Positions 14,173 to 22,625 of a DNA stretch of 64,000 nt are shown here, piece by piece (within the stretch, counting starts at the first letter, position 1; each line of letters begins with the position of its first letter). The translations under genes and the position numbers were made by a program. Under the pieces are notes generated by a model. That model was not told the DNA's origin, did not search any database, and worked only from the letters and a program-made list of their open reading frames with translations. The stretch lies in assembly GCF_011006175.1 (NCBI RefSeq), contig NZ_CP048795.1, positions 806,001 through 870,000 of the forward strand, in the 5' to 3' direction. Source of the DNA: Hydrogenobacter sp. T-8. Its GTDB lineage: Bacteria > Aquificota > Aquificia > Aquificales > Aquificaceae.

Positions 14173-16389
14173 GTGCGTAAAGTCCTCTATATACTTTCAG
14201 GTGTTTTAGGTCTGTTTCTTCTAATATCCTTAGCCCTTATCCTAATCCTCTCTACCAACCTTCCCCCGGTGGAAGCCCTAAGAGATTGGAAGCCTCCAGT
14301 GGCTACCGTGGTTTACGATGCGAAGGATAGACCCTTCGGCGATGTAGCGGTGCAAAGAAGATACTATGTGAGCCTCAAGGACATACCACCTCATGTTAGA
14401 CAGGCTTTCATCTCTGCAGAGGATAAGAACTTCTACAGGCATCCAGGCGTTGACCCAGTAGCTATCTTGAGAGCACTCCTTGCTAACATACGGCACGGAG
14501 AAATTCGTCAAGGTGCATCCACCATAACCCAGCAGGTGGCGAGAAACCTTTTTCTGACACCAGACAGAAGTCTAAGGAGGAAGATACGAGAAGCCCTTTT
14601 AGCATTGAAGATTGAGAAGCATTTTACAAAAGACCAAATATTGGAGATGTATCTGAATTACATATACCTTGGTCAAGGTGCCTACGGTGTGGAAGCGGCA
14701 TCAAGGATATACTTCGGAAAATCGGTAAAGGACCTCACCATTGATGAAGCCGCAATCTTGGCAGGTCTTCCAAAAGCACCTACACGCTACAATCCCTTTA
14801 GAAACCCAGAAAGGGTAAAGGAGAGAAGAGACTATGTGCTAAGTCGCATGCACGAAGATGGATACATTACAGAAGAGGAATATAGGAGGCTTATAGAAAA
14901 ACCAATAAAAGTTAGGTTAGAAAACAGATATTACGGAATGGATTATTTTCTTGATTATGTAAAAGATTATCTCGCAGATAAGTATGGTGAGGTTATTCTG
15001 GCTGGAGGATACAAGGTCTATACCACCGTAGATAAGGACCTTCAAGAACATGCAAGAGATGTGTTAAAGCGAGGTGTTATGAGGGTTGCTCAGGCAAACC
15101 GCATACCCTTCCTTCCGGAAGACCCATACGAGACAGCGAATAGATATAAGGAACAAAAGATTGAGCTGAAGCCGGGCAGGGTATACATAGGGAAGGTGCT
15201 TTCTGTAAACGGAGAGAGGCTAAAATTGGAGCTGGGAGAGTACGAGTTTGAACTTGAGAGAAAGAGCCTACCCCTTGAAAAAGGGGACTTTGTGCTGGTA
15301 AGGCTCTATCAGGACAGAAAGAGTAAGGAGGTAAGGGCGGAACTGCTTCCAGACCTGCAGGGAGCTCTTGTAAGCCTTGATGTGAAAACTGGTGCTATAA
15401 GGGCTATGGTGGGTGGATATTCTTACCTAAGAAGCCCCTACAACAGAGCTGTTTATGCTAAGCGTCAACCTGGGTCTGCTATAAAGCCCATCATATACCT
15501 CGCAGCCCTGATGAAGGGCTATACGCAAGCCAGTTTAATAGATGCTACTCCGAGGAGCTTCTATGACCCATCTACAGGTAAGGAATGGACGCCCGATAAT
15601 TATGAGGGTGCGGAATACGGTCAGATTACTCTAAGAACCGCCTTGGCAAAAAGTGTGAACACTGCCACGGTAAACCTTCTTGCGGACATAGGCTTTGACC
15701 TGCCTATAGAGATTGGAAGGCTTCTTGGTATTGAGCTAAAACCTTACTATTCCATGGCTCTTGGTAGTATAGAAGTTACTCCTCTCCAGCTCACTTCTGC
15801 CTTTCAAACTTTTGCAAACCTTGGAGTTAGATGTGAGCCTTACTTTATCAGGAAAATAGTTGCACCCGATGGCTCTGTTATTGAAGAAAACTCTCCAAAG
15901 TGTGAACAGGTCTTACCTCCACAGGAGACAAGAGTTCTTGTGGATATGCTCAGGGCTGTGGTGCTTGAGGGGACTGCGGTGTCCGCAAGCTCTTTGCAAA
16001 GGGTTGTGGCAGGAAAGACAGGAACTACGAATGATTACATGGACGCATGGTTTGTAGGCTTCTCACCTGACATAGTAGCTGGCGTATGGGTAGGCTTTGA
16101 TACAAAAAGAAGCATGGGTAAAGGAATGGCAGGTGCAAGGGTTGCACTGCCTATATGGATAGACTACATGTCTGTTGCGGGCTATATGTATCCCAACAAT
16201 GACTTTCCTATACCACAGGGTGTAGTTGTGGTAGACTGTCCGAAGCCTATGCTCTTTGTGGAAGGAACTGAGGGTGTATGTGGCGGTGAAAATCAGACAG
16301 AGCCTCAGGGAAAGGGAGACGAGCTTGAGGGCATTGTGGACCCCAAGTATCTCAGGAAGGAATCGCCAAAGGTTGAGGAAATTCCCTGA
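14173..16389 (+). CDS. mrcA: Penicillin-binding protein 1A (bifunctional)
   Basis: The 738-residue product has one N-terminal membrane anchor (about 5-27), a GT51 transglycosylase domain (FISAEDKNFYRHPGVDP; GASTITQQVARNLFL; KIEKHFTKDQILEMYLNYIYLGQGAYGVEAA; all in pieces) and a transpeptidase domain with SxxK at RQPGSAIKP, SxN at AKSVNTA and KTG at AGKTGTTND. An OB-like insert lies between (about 330-400). It polymerises and crosslinks peptidoglycan. The start is GTG 14173; the ATG two bases upstream is out of frame. Its stop overlaps the next ATG. Confidence 0.92.
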   Translation: MRKVLYILSGVLGLFLLISLALILILSTNLPPVEALRDWKPPVATVVYDAKDRPFGDVAVQRRYYVSLKDIPPHVRQAFISAEDKNFYRHPGVDPVAILRALLANIRHGEIRQGASTITQQVARNLFLTPDRSLRRKIREALLALKIEKHFTKDQILEMYLNYIYLGQGAYGVEAASRIYFGKSVKDLTIDEAAILAGLPKAPTRYNPFRNPERVKERRDYVLSRMHEDGYITEEEYRRLIEKPIKVRLENRYYGMDYFLDYVKDYLADKYGEVILAGGYKVYTTVDKDLQEHARDVLKRGVMRVAQANRIPFLPEDPYETANRYKEQKIELKPGRVYIGKVLSVNGERLKLELGEYEFELERKSLPLEKGDFVLVRLYQDRKSKEVRAELLPDLQGALVSLDVKTGAIRAMVGGYSYLRSPYNRAVYAKRQPGSAIKPIIYLAALMKGYTQASLIDATPRSFYDPSTGKEWTPDNYEGAEYGQITLRTALAKSVNTATVNLLADIGFDLPIEIGRLLGIELKPYYSMALGSIEVTPLQLTSAFQTFANLGVRCEPYFIRKIVAPDGSVIEENSPKCEQVLPPQETRVLVDMLRAVVLEGTAVSASSLQRVVAGKTGTTNDYMDAWFVGFSPDIVAGVWVGFDTKRSMGKGMAGARVALPIWIDYMSVAGYMYPNNDFPIPQGVVVVDCPKPMLFVEGTEGVCGGENQTEPQGKGDELEGIVDPKYLRKESPKVEEIP

Positions 16390-16964
16390 TGAGAGAAATC
16401 TTGCTTGAAAGCACTTTTGTGAGCATAGATGTGGAAGCCACAGGGGTTGACCCCTCAAAGTCCGAGATAATTGAAATTGCCTGTGTTAGGGTTGAGGGTG
16501 GAGTTATAACAGAAAGGTTTTCAAGCCTTGTATATCCGGGATACCCCTTGCCTCAGAGAATAACAGACCTCACAGGCATAACCAACGCCATGCTCGTGGG
16601 AAAGCCAAAGATGGAGGAAGTCCTTCCAAAGTTTCTCAAGTTCGTAGGTGATAGTGTGATAGTTGCCCATAGAGTGGAAAAGGATATTGCTTTTATAGAC
16701 AAGTATTACAGACAGCTATATGGCAAAAGATTTAGACACCCTCACATATGCACTCTAAACCTTGCTAAAAACATACTTCCAGACCTTAAGAAGTATTCTC
16801 TGAAGGACCTCGCGGACTACTTTGGGATAGAATACAAACGCATCCACAGAGCTATGGATGATGCCCAAATTACTGCTCTTGTATTCCTTGAGCTATTAAA
16901 GCTACTGTGGCACAGGCTTGGTATAGGGGATTACTTAGGAATAAAGAAACTCTCAAAGGGGTAG
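16389..16964 (+). CDS. DnaQ-like 3'-5' exonuclease
   Basis: This 191-residue protein has the DEDDh exonuclease motifs: VSIDVEATG near residue 12, a conserved VIVAHRVEKDIAFID region near 95, and the final HRAMDDAQ near 158. Such stand-alone domains act as the proofreading subunit of DNA polymerase III or as repair exonucleases. The ATG shares one base with the PBP1A stop, so the two are co-transcribed although functionally unrelated. It overlaps the convergent dnaJ by 12 bases. Confidence 0.85.
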   Translation: MREILLESTFVSIDVEATGVDPSKSEIIEIACVRVEGGVITERFSSLVYPGYPLPQRITDLTGITNAMLVGKPKMEEVLPKFLKFVGDSVIVAHRVEKDIAFIDKYYRQLYGKRFRHPHICTLNLAKNILPDLKKYSLKDLADYFGIEYKRIHRAMDDAQITALVFLELLKLLWHRLGIGDYLGIKKLSKG

Positions 16965-18017
16965 AAGGTTTCTCATTCTCTCAATAAGTCCACTTCTTAC
17001 CTCTACTCCATCATCCTTTAGCTCTTTGGCGAGCTTTTCAAGAATACCCCTGAGTGCATTGCTTAGATTTTTGGGAACTTCTATGCGAAAGGTTATTATC
17101 AAGTTGCCCGCACCGCCACCTGCAGGAAACCCATAGCCCGGTAAGGTTTTTGTTGACCCACACTCTGTTCCCGGCTGGACAAAGACTTCTATTTCTCTCC
17201 CATCAAGCCACCTTATCTTTGTAGTCCCACCAAGCACCGCCATAGGAAAGGATATGAACTTTTCCATATAAAGGTCTTTGCCCACCTTTCTGAAAACCTC
17301 ATGGGGCTTTATGTTTATCCTCAAATACAAGTCCCCAGGCTCTCCGCCCCTTTCTCCTGTATGACCAAAGCCGGAAACCTTCAAAACCTCACCCTCGTCC
17401 GTCCCGGGTGGAATGCTTACCCTTACCTTGCTTCTTTTTGCCACCCTACCTCTTCCTCCACAGGTAGGACATAGGTTCTTTATTATGTAGCCCCTTCCTT
17501 TACAGACAGAGCATGGTCTTGGGAAGTTAAATATGCCACTAACCCTTCTACCAGTCCCTTCGCATGCATGACAGGGCACCTTTTCCATTTGACCTTTGTA
17601 GCCTTTACCTTCACAGTCGGGACAATCTACCCAACGGTCGTATTCTATTTCCTTCTCGCATCCTAAGGCGGATTCTTCAAGGCTTAGCTCTAACTTTAAC
17701 CTTATGTCCTGTCCCCTTTTGGGCTTTGGTGCTCTTCTCATACCCTGCCATATACTTTCAAGGAAGTCTTGAATGTATTCCATGAAGTCCCTGTATTTCT
17801 TTTCATCTCCGCTCTGAAGTATACGGTCGTATTCCTCTCTTTTCTGCTCGTCAGAGAGTATATGGTAGGCTTCGTTTATTTCTCTAAAACGTTCACTTGC
17901 CTGTGGGTCAGGGTTTACGTCAGGATGCCACTCTTTGGCGAGCCTTCTATAGGCTCTTTTTATCTCTTCCTTTGTTGCACCTTTGTTAATACCGAGTATT
18001 TGATAATAATCCTTCAT
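16953..18017 (-). CDS. dnaJ: DnaJ-type co-chaperone
   Basis: The 354-residue product has a J domain (residues 4-68, HPD within WHPDVNPD), four CxxCxGxG zinc repeats (CPDCEGKG, CHACEGTG, CSVCKGRG, CPTCGGRG, about 131-205) and the C-terminal substrate-binding domains. It stimulates DnaK. The glycine/phenylalanine-rich linker of classical DnaJ is absent; residues 70-110 are instead a charged helical stretch (KKYRDFMEYIQDFLESIW). The promoter is shared divergently with the restriction-modification genes. Confidence 0.9.
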   Translation of the reverse strand: MKDYYQILGINKGATKEEIKRAYRRLAKEWHPDVNPDPQASERFREINEAYHILSDEQKREEYDRILQSGDEKKYRDFMEYIQDFLESIWQGMRRAPKPKRGQDIRLKLELSLEESALGCEKEIEYDRWVDCPDCEGKGYKGQMEKVPCHACEGTGRRVSGIFNFPRPCSVCKGRGYIIKNLCPTCGGRGRVAKRSKVRVSIPPGTDEGEVLKVSGFGHTGERGGEPGDLYLRINIKPHEVFRKVGKDLYMEKFISFPMAVLGGTTKIRWLDGREIEVFVQPGTECGSTKTLPGYGFPAGGGAGNLIITFRIEVPKNLSNALRGILEKLAKELKDDGVEVRSGLIERMRNLLPL

Positions 18018-18037
18018 TTTTCAGGCTCTTGCTATAT

Positions 18038-18045
18038 ATTATAAT
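18038..18045. promoter_or_regulatory. Overlapping divergent -10 elements (dnaJ / methyltransferase)
   Basis: ATTATAAT holds TATAAT for the plus strand (18040-18045) and TATAAT for the minus strand (18043-18038). The plus start would fall at 18052, one base before the methyltransferase ATG. The minus start gives a leader of about 14 bases for dnaJ. The two genes are therefore likely to compete for polymerase. Confidence 0.55.
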
Positions 18046-18052
18046 TAAACCT

Positions 18053-19069
18053 ATGACAGTTGTAGACACAGTAATACTTGGCGATGCATATGATGTTCTT
18101 AAAAGCTTTCCTCAAGAAACTGTTAACCTTATTATTACTTCCCCTCCTTACTACAGACAGAGGGACTACGGGGGTATAGGTATCGGTAATGAAGAAACCA
18201 AAGAAGCGTATCTTGAAAACCTTCTAAAAATATTTGGAGAGTGCGTTAGAGTTTTGAAGAATGATGGCAGCATAGTATTTAATCTGGGGGATAAATATAT
18301 AAATGGGAGCCTTGCATTAATTCCATATAGGTTTGCAATAATGGCTATGGAACGTTTCAATGTCTTGCTTGTTAACAACATAACATGGGTAAAGAAGAAC
18401 CCAACCCCTCGCCAATATAAAAGAAGACTTACACCATCCACAGAACCCTTTTTTCATTTTGTAAAGTCTGATAAATACTACTTTGATTTAGACAGCTTTA
18501 TGGAGGACAAAAAACCATCTTTTAATGGCAAAAGGAGAAATCCTGGCGAAAGATATTTTAAACTAATAGAAAACTCAGACCTTAGTCCAGAAGAAAAGGA
18601 GCTTGCCAAAAAGGAGCTAAGTATAGCCATAGAGGAAGTAAGACTTGGTTTAATACGGGATTTCAGGATGAAAATAAGAGGAATTCATGCAGAACCCTTT
18701 GGTGGGCAGGAAGGTGGCAGGCTATACCATTTGAGAAGAAAAGGTTTTACTATAATAAAAATGAGAGGTGAACCTATTAAGCGCGATGTCATAGAAAGCA
18801 ATGTAGAAACAATAAAAGGTAGAAAACATTCAGCAATATATCCTAAAAAACTTATTTCTGAACTTATAAAACTTTTGTCCAGAGAGGGAGATATAGTGCT
18901 TGATCCTTTTGCAGGTAGCGGAACTACATTAATAGCAGCTTATGAACTTAAAAGGCATTATATAGGTATAGAGATAAATCCAGAATACTACAGATACATA
19001 CTTGAAAGACTTGAGGATGCAAGGAGAAAAATTCAAAATGAGCGAAAAGGATTATACGAACATATGTAG
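18053..19069 (+). CDS. Type II DNA methyltransferase (N4-cytosine type motif)
   Basis: From ATG 18053 the product has 338 residues. The catalytic motif is TSPPYY (near residue 32) and the S-adenosylmethionine motif DPFAGSGTT lies near the C terminus (about 287), which is the beta-class order. SPPY, rather than DPPY, is typical of N4-methylcytosine enzymes. It protects host DNA against the restriction enzyme encoded just downstream, with which it overlaps by 32 bases. The base composition is visibly more A+T rich than in neighbouring genes, suggesting horizontal acquisition. Confidence 0.88.
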   Translation: MTVVDTVILGDAYDVLKSFPQETVNLIITSPPYYRQRDYGGIGIGNEETKEAYLENLLKIFGECVRVLKNDGSIVFNLGDKYINGSLALIPYRFAIMAMERFNVLLVNNITWVKKNPTPRQYKRRLTPSTEPFFHFVKSDKYYFDLDSFMEDKKPSFNGKRRNPGERYFKLIENSDLSPEEKELAKKELSIAIEEVRLGLIRDFRMKIRGIHAEPFGGQEGGRLYHLRRKGFTIIKMRGEPIKRDVIESNVETIKGRKHSAIYPKKLISELIKLLSREGDIVLDPFAGSGTTLIAAYELKRHYIGIEINPEYYRYILERLEDARRKIQNERKGLYEHM

Positions 19070-20138
19070 AATTCTTGAAAATTTATACGAAGAAGCAAAG
19101 CGTGTTTACTATGAGAATAGAGAAATATCAATTGATGCTTCTTTGAAGAATCATCTTGATGTAATACTTAGCAGAGTAGAGCAAAACAAAGGTGTTTTAA
19201 GTGTTCTAACAACGCTCTTGGTTTACAAACTCTATAATCCATCTCAGAATATAAAACTCCACAGAGCAGAGTTTAAAGGTGGCTTTAGTGGTAGAACTAT
19301 AGATACAAAATGTGTAACTCCTTTCATGAAAAGTAAGGATTTCCCCGCTATGAAGGAAAGTGGTTGGCTAACCAGGTCTCTTGAACAACCACATCCCTAC
19401 GATTTTAACTACCCTGGCAAGATAACACCAAAAGAAGTGAAACAAGCCTTTCTGTATATTGTACATGAAGTGGAAGACCTAAAAAAGAGCCCAAAAGAAG
19501 CACTTCTATACATATTTAATAGGCTCTTAGATATAAGAGAAAAGACAAGAGTAAGACTCCCAATACCAAGAAATCTTACTATAGATGAAATTTTAACCAA
19601 GTTAGAAAGCCATTTTACACATCCATATGCTTCACGAGGAAGGTCAAGACTGCCGGTTTTAGCTTTGTATGCTATTTATAAAATTTTAGTAAAAGAGTTG
19701 AAAAGGTATGAGAATAAAAGGCTTGCGGATTTGCTTCCGCATGAATCTCCGGATGATAAAACTGGTATGCTTGGGGATATACAAGTTATGGACATGGAAG
19801 GCAAAGTATATGAAGTTGTAGAAGTTAAAGATAGAACCATAGACTATGGTGTTGTTTTATCAGCTCTGGAAAAGATCAAAAATTCACCACCGGATAGGTA
19901 TTATATCCTGACTACGCGCGAGTATGTAATAGATGAGAGGGTAAGAGGAATAATAAATCAAACTCGCTCCATATATGGAACTACCCTGATTATAAATGGC
20001 GTCATGCAGACCATAAAATACTACTTAAGACTCGTAAGGAATCCTTCTGATTTTATTGAGCTTTATGTAGAGCTTTTAGAGAAAGATGCCAGCATAAAAA
20101 GAGAACATAAAGAGGCATGGATGAAGTTATTTACTTGA
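19038..20138 (+). CDS. Type II restriction endonuclease, SacI-like
   Basis: The 366-residue product from ATG 19038 (preceded by AAGGAG) is the partner of the methyltransferase. Conserved-looking parts are FSGRTIDTKCVTPFM, SGWLTRSLEQPHPYDFNY and the later GDIQVMDMEGKVYEVVEVKDR. The last of these looks like the D...ExK core of a PD-(D/E)XK nuclease. The overall pattern reminds me of the SacI family (GAGCTC), but I cannot confirm the specificity. The gene is A+T rich like its partner. The overlap of 32 bases in a different frame is typical of compact restriction-modification modules. Confidence 0.75.
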   Translation: MSEKDYTNICRILENLYEEAKRVYYENREISIDASLKNHLDVILSRVEQNKGVLSVLTTLLVYKLYNPSQNIKLHRAEFKGGFSGRTIDTKCVTPFMKSKDFPAMKESGWLTRSLEQPHPYDFNYPGKITPKEVKQAFLYIVHEVEDLKKSPKEALLYIFNRLLDIREKTRVRLPIPRNLTIDEILTKLESHFTHPYASRGRSRLPVLALYAIYKILVKELKRYENKRLADLLPHESPDDKTGMLGDIQVMDMEGKVYEVVEVKDRTIDYGVVLSALEKIKNSPPDRYYILTTREYVIDERVRGIINQTRSIYGTTLIINGVMQTIKYYLRLVRNPSDFIELYVELLEKDASIKREHKEAWMKLFT

Positions 20139-20161
20139 AAATGTGTTAAAATTAACCTCTT

Positions 20162-20998
20162 ATGAGAGTCCTATTGTTTTTAGTGTTGCTTATAAGCCTA
20201 TCATACGCCAAGGACTATGTGCTTGCTTCCTCCTATCCCATATACTACCCTCTTAGGTATATAGCGGGCGATAGATTTGAGGTGGATGTGTTTATAAAGT
20301 CCCAGGCGGACCCTCACCACTACGAGCTAAAGCCTGATGATGTTAGAAGGCTTCAAAGGGCAAAAGCTTTTCTGTATCTGGGTTTAGAAGGTTGGGAAAG
20401 GAAAGTAGTCAACACGGCAGGAAAGGATAGAGCTTACCCACTGGCACAGGGTTTAACGCTTATAAGGGTAGGAAGGGGCTACGACCCACATCTTTGGCTC
20501 TCTCCTAAGGCATACATGGGCGTAGTGGAGAACATACAGAAGGTTTTGTCTCAATTAGACCCAGCTGGCTCTGAACAATACAAGAGGAGAGCAAGTGAGT
20601 ATATGGAAAGGCTAAGGGCGTTGGATAAGGAATACAGGGAAGTGCTTTCCACGTGTAAGACAAAAACCTTGGTGATTACCCACCTCTCTACCGCATACTT
20701 GGGAAGGGACTATGAACTTGAGATGGTGGGTTTAAGGGGTGTTCATGCGGAAGAAGAGCCAAGACCTTCTGAGGTAAGGCGTATGATAGAAAGGGCAAGG
20801 AGAGCTAAAGTGGGTGTGGTTTTTGCGGAGTTGGGACAGGACGAAAGGCTTGCAAGAAGAGTAGCACAGGAAGTGGGTGCAAGGGTTTTGACCCTTAATT
20901 CATCTCTCTTTCCAGAGGAGAGAAATGATGACTATTTTTCCATTATGAGGAGAAACTTAGAGAGGCTTTCAGAGGGGCTTGAGTGCCAGAGAAGGTAG
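20162..20998 (+). CDS. znuA: Zinc/manganese ABC transporter substrate-binding protein (ZnuA-like)
   Basis: The 278-residue product has a signal peptide (residues 1-16, ending SYA) and the cluster A-I fold pattern: SYPIYYPLRYIAG at the start, ADPHHYEL near 50 with the first metal histidine, a GYDPHLWLSP segment near 105, THLSTAYLGRDY near 165 and the final NSSLFPEERNDDYFS. The histidine-rich loop of many ZnuA proteins is absent. It delivers Zn or Mn to a membrane permease. The ATPase gene follows and overlaps by 16 bases, but no permease gene is nearby. Confidence 0.82.
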   Translation: MRVLLFLVLLISLSYAKDYVLASSYPIYYPLRYIAGDRFEVDVFIKSQADPHHYELKPDDVRRLQRAKAFLYLGLEGWERKVVNTAGKDRAYPLAQGLTLIRVGRGYDPHLWLSPKAYMGVVENIQKVLSQLDPAGSEQYKRRASEYMERLRALDKEYREVLSTCKTKTLVITHLSTAYLGRDYELEMVGLRGVHAEEEPRPSEVRRMIERARRAKVGVVFAELGQDERLARRVAQEVGARVLTLNSSLFPEERNDDYFSIMRRNLERLSEGLECQRR

Positions 20999-21660
20999 TA
21001 GAGGTCAAAAACCTTCACTTTAGATACAGGGAGGATGAGCCTCTCATTGAAGACTTGAGCTTTTATGTGGAAAAGGGAGAGTTTTTTGGAATTCTTGGAC
21101 CAAACGGTGCAGGAAAGAGCACGCTCTTGAGAATTTTGCTTGGCTTTATAAAGCCTCAAGGGGGAGAGGTAAAACTTTTTGGTGAGAGCTTGGATAACTT
21201 TAATCAATGGAAGAGGATAGGCTACGTGCCTCAAAGGTTCTCCGTGGAAAAATCCTTTACAGGTAATGTGGGGGAGCTTCTAAGAGCGGTTGCACCCAAA
21301 GAAAAAGTGGGTTGGGTTATAGCCTTCCTACACCTTGAAAACCTGCTAAACAGACCCTTTGTAAAGCTCTCTGGTGGAGAACAGCAAAAGGTTTTGCTTG
21401 CTCTTGCCCTTACCACAAACCCAGACCTTTTAGTCCTTGATGAGCCTATGACTGGTCTTGATATACACGCTCAAGAACATATAGAGCATATCCTAAAGGA
21501 GGTGGCAAAGGATAGAACGGTGATAGTGGTGTCTCATGATGTGGGCTTTGTGCTTAGGAACGCAAGAAGGATTCTGTGTATTGGTATGCCCTTCTGCAAG
21601 GTCATAAAGCCTGAGGAGTTTCAAAACTTGGTAAGAGACCTTTACAGATTGCATCCTTAA
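20983..21660 (+). CDS. znuC: ABC transporter ATPase (ZnuC-like)
   Basis: The 225-residue product is a complete nucleotide-binding domain: Walker A GPNGAGKST (about 37-45), signature VKLSGGEQQKV (about 127), Walker B LLVLDEPMTGLD (about 150) and the switch histidine in VVSHD. The start is GTG 20983, inside the 3' end of znuA. It should energise metal uptake with ZnuA. The permease (ZnuB) that normally follows is missing; the next gene is an unrelated lipoprotein. Confidence 0.85.
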   Translation: MPEKVVEVKNLHFRYREDEPLIEDLSFYVEKGEFFGILGPNGAGKSTLLRILLGFIKPQGGEVKLFGESLDNFNQWKRIGYVPQRFSVEKSFTGNVGELLRAVAPKEKVGWVIAFLHLENLLNRPFVKLSGGEQQKVLLALALTTNPDLLVLDEPMTGLDIHAQEHIEHILKEVAKDRTVIVVSHDVGFVLRNARRILCIGMPFCKVIKPEEFQNLVRDLYRLHP

Positions 21661-21695
21661 CGAAACTTCAGAACAAAGGTATTTATAAGTCTTAT

Positions 21696-21711
21696 GCGGG
21701 CGAAAGCCCGC
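21696..21711 (+). terminator. GC-rich hairpin with GAAA tetraloop after znuC
   Basis: GCGGGC-GAAA-GCCCGC forms a perfect six-pair stem with a stable GNRA loop, 36 bases after the znuC stop. There is no run of T after it, so it is not a standard intrinsic terminator. It may still end transcription, block 3' exonucleases, or act as a structured element before the next gene at 21736. Confidence 0.5.
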
Positions 21712-21735
21712 CCTCTTGCCTTATAATAGGGATTT

Positions 21736-22155
21736 ATGTCAAAACTCTTCGTATTCCTTGCCTCTTTGCTTTTTGCCTGTCAACCCTTGCCAAAGGAAGT
21801 GCCCCTTGAAAAGTATAGAAATCAGTTTATAGAGGGTGAGGTTGTTCTTGATGAGGCTCTCAAGGACAAAGTTCCAAAGGGAAAAACCTTTCTTATAATA
21901 TCTGTTAGAGACCTTGAAAATCCTATGCCCTTGGCGGTTTTAAGGGTAAAGAACCCAAAGCTACCCTACAAGTTCAAGATAACAGGCAAGCACAAGCTGA
22001 GCCACGATAGAATTATGGAAGGGCAGGTTATAATAACTGCAAGATTGAGTAGTTCTGACAAGGCGGAGGCTCAAAAGGGAGACCTTGTGGGGTCTACCAA
22101 CGCACAGGTTGGGACAAGGGGTGTGATAATAAAAATAAACTCAGAGGTGGAATGA
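21736..22155 (+). CDS. Lipoprotein with CcmI-like C-terminal domain
   Basis: The 139-residue product begins with a lipobox (SLLFAC, Cys15). The body contains PLAVLRVKNPKLPYKFKI, then a 'H-D-R-I-M' segment and VIITARLSSSDKAEAQKGDL. This matches the C-terminal domain of CcmI/CycH cytochrome c maturation proteins ('P-L-A-V ... L-P ... D ... M ... v-x-A-R-i-S ... A ... G-D-l-x-G'). CcmI binds apocytochrome c in the periplasm. Here the domain stands alone as a lipoprotein without the TPR and membrane parts. It overlaps the next gene by four bases. Confidence 0.65.
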   Translation: MSKLFVFLASLLFACQPLPKEVPLEKYRNQFIEGEVVLDEALKDKVPKGKTFLIISVRDLENPMPLAVLRVKNPKLPYKFKITGKHKLSHDRIMEGQVIITARLSSSDKAEAQKGDLVGSTNAQVGTRGVIIKINSEVE

Positions 22156-22625
22156 TGGACAGGTTTGTGAAGGCTTTTGTGGAGAGAGGCAAGGCAATTG
22201 CGGTGCTTCCAGCCTTGAGCCTTTTTATAAGTGCGGTTTTTCTTGGCTTTTATGGTGTTTATCTTTCCTTTGAAACCCTCTACAAGGTCTTTACAGACCC
22301 TGAGTATTTGGACACTGCCATACTTTCCACTAAGTTTATAGCGGTTATGGACATACACTTACTTTCGGTGATACTCTACATCTTTGCAGTAGGTCTTTAT
22401 GAGCTCTTTGTAGGAAAGTTAAACGTTCCAGATTGGTTAAAGATTGAAAGCATAGACCAGCTCAAGGCTAAGCTGGCAAGCGTAATAATCCTAATACTTG
22501 CCATAACCTTTACAAAAAACGTGGTAAAGTGGAAAGAGCCTATTGAAACCCTTCTCTTTGGTATAGCCATTGCCATAGTGGTTGGCGTGCTTATCTTTTA
22601 TTATAAGGTGAAAGAAGAGCATTGA
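22152..22625 (+). CDS. YqhA/UPF0114 family membrane protein
   Basis: The 157-residue product has four predicted membrane segments (about 18-40, 62-85, 108-125, 132-152). The stretch AVMDIHLLSVILYIFAVGLYE, followed by LNVPDWLKIESIDQLKAKL, is characteristic of the YqhA family. The function of the family is not established. It overlaps the lipoprotein gene upstream by four bases and its stop codon shares a base with the ATG of the regulator gene downstream, so the three are co-transcribed. Confidence 0.75.
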   Translation: MMDRFVKAFVERGKAIAVLPALSLFISAVFLGFYGVYLSFETLYKVFTDPEYLDTAILSTKFIAVMDIHLLSVILYIFAVGLYELFVGKLNVPDWLKIESIDQLKAKLASVIILILAITFTKNVVKWKEPIETLLFGIAIAIVVGVLIFYYKVKEEH

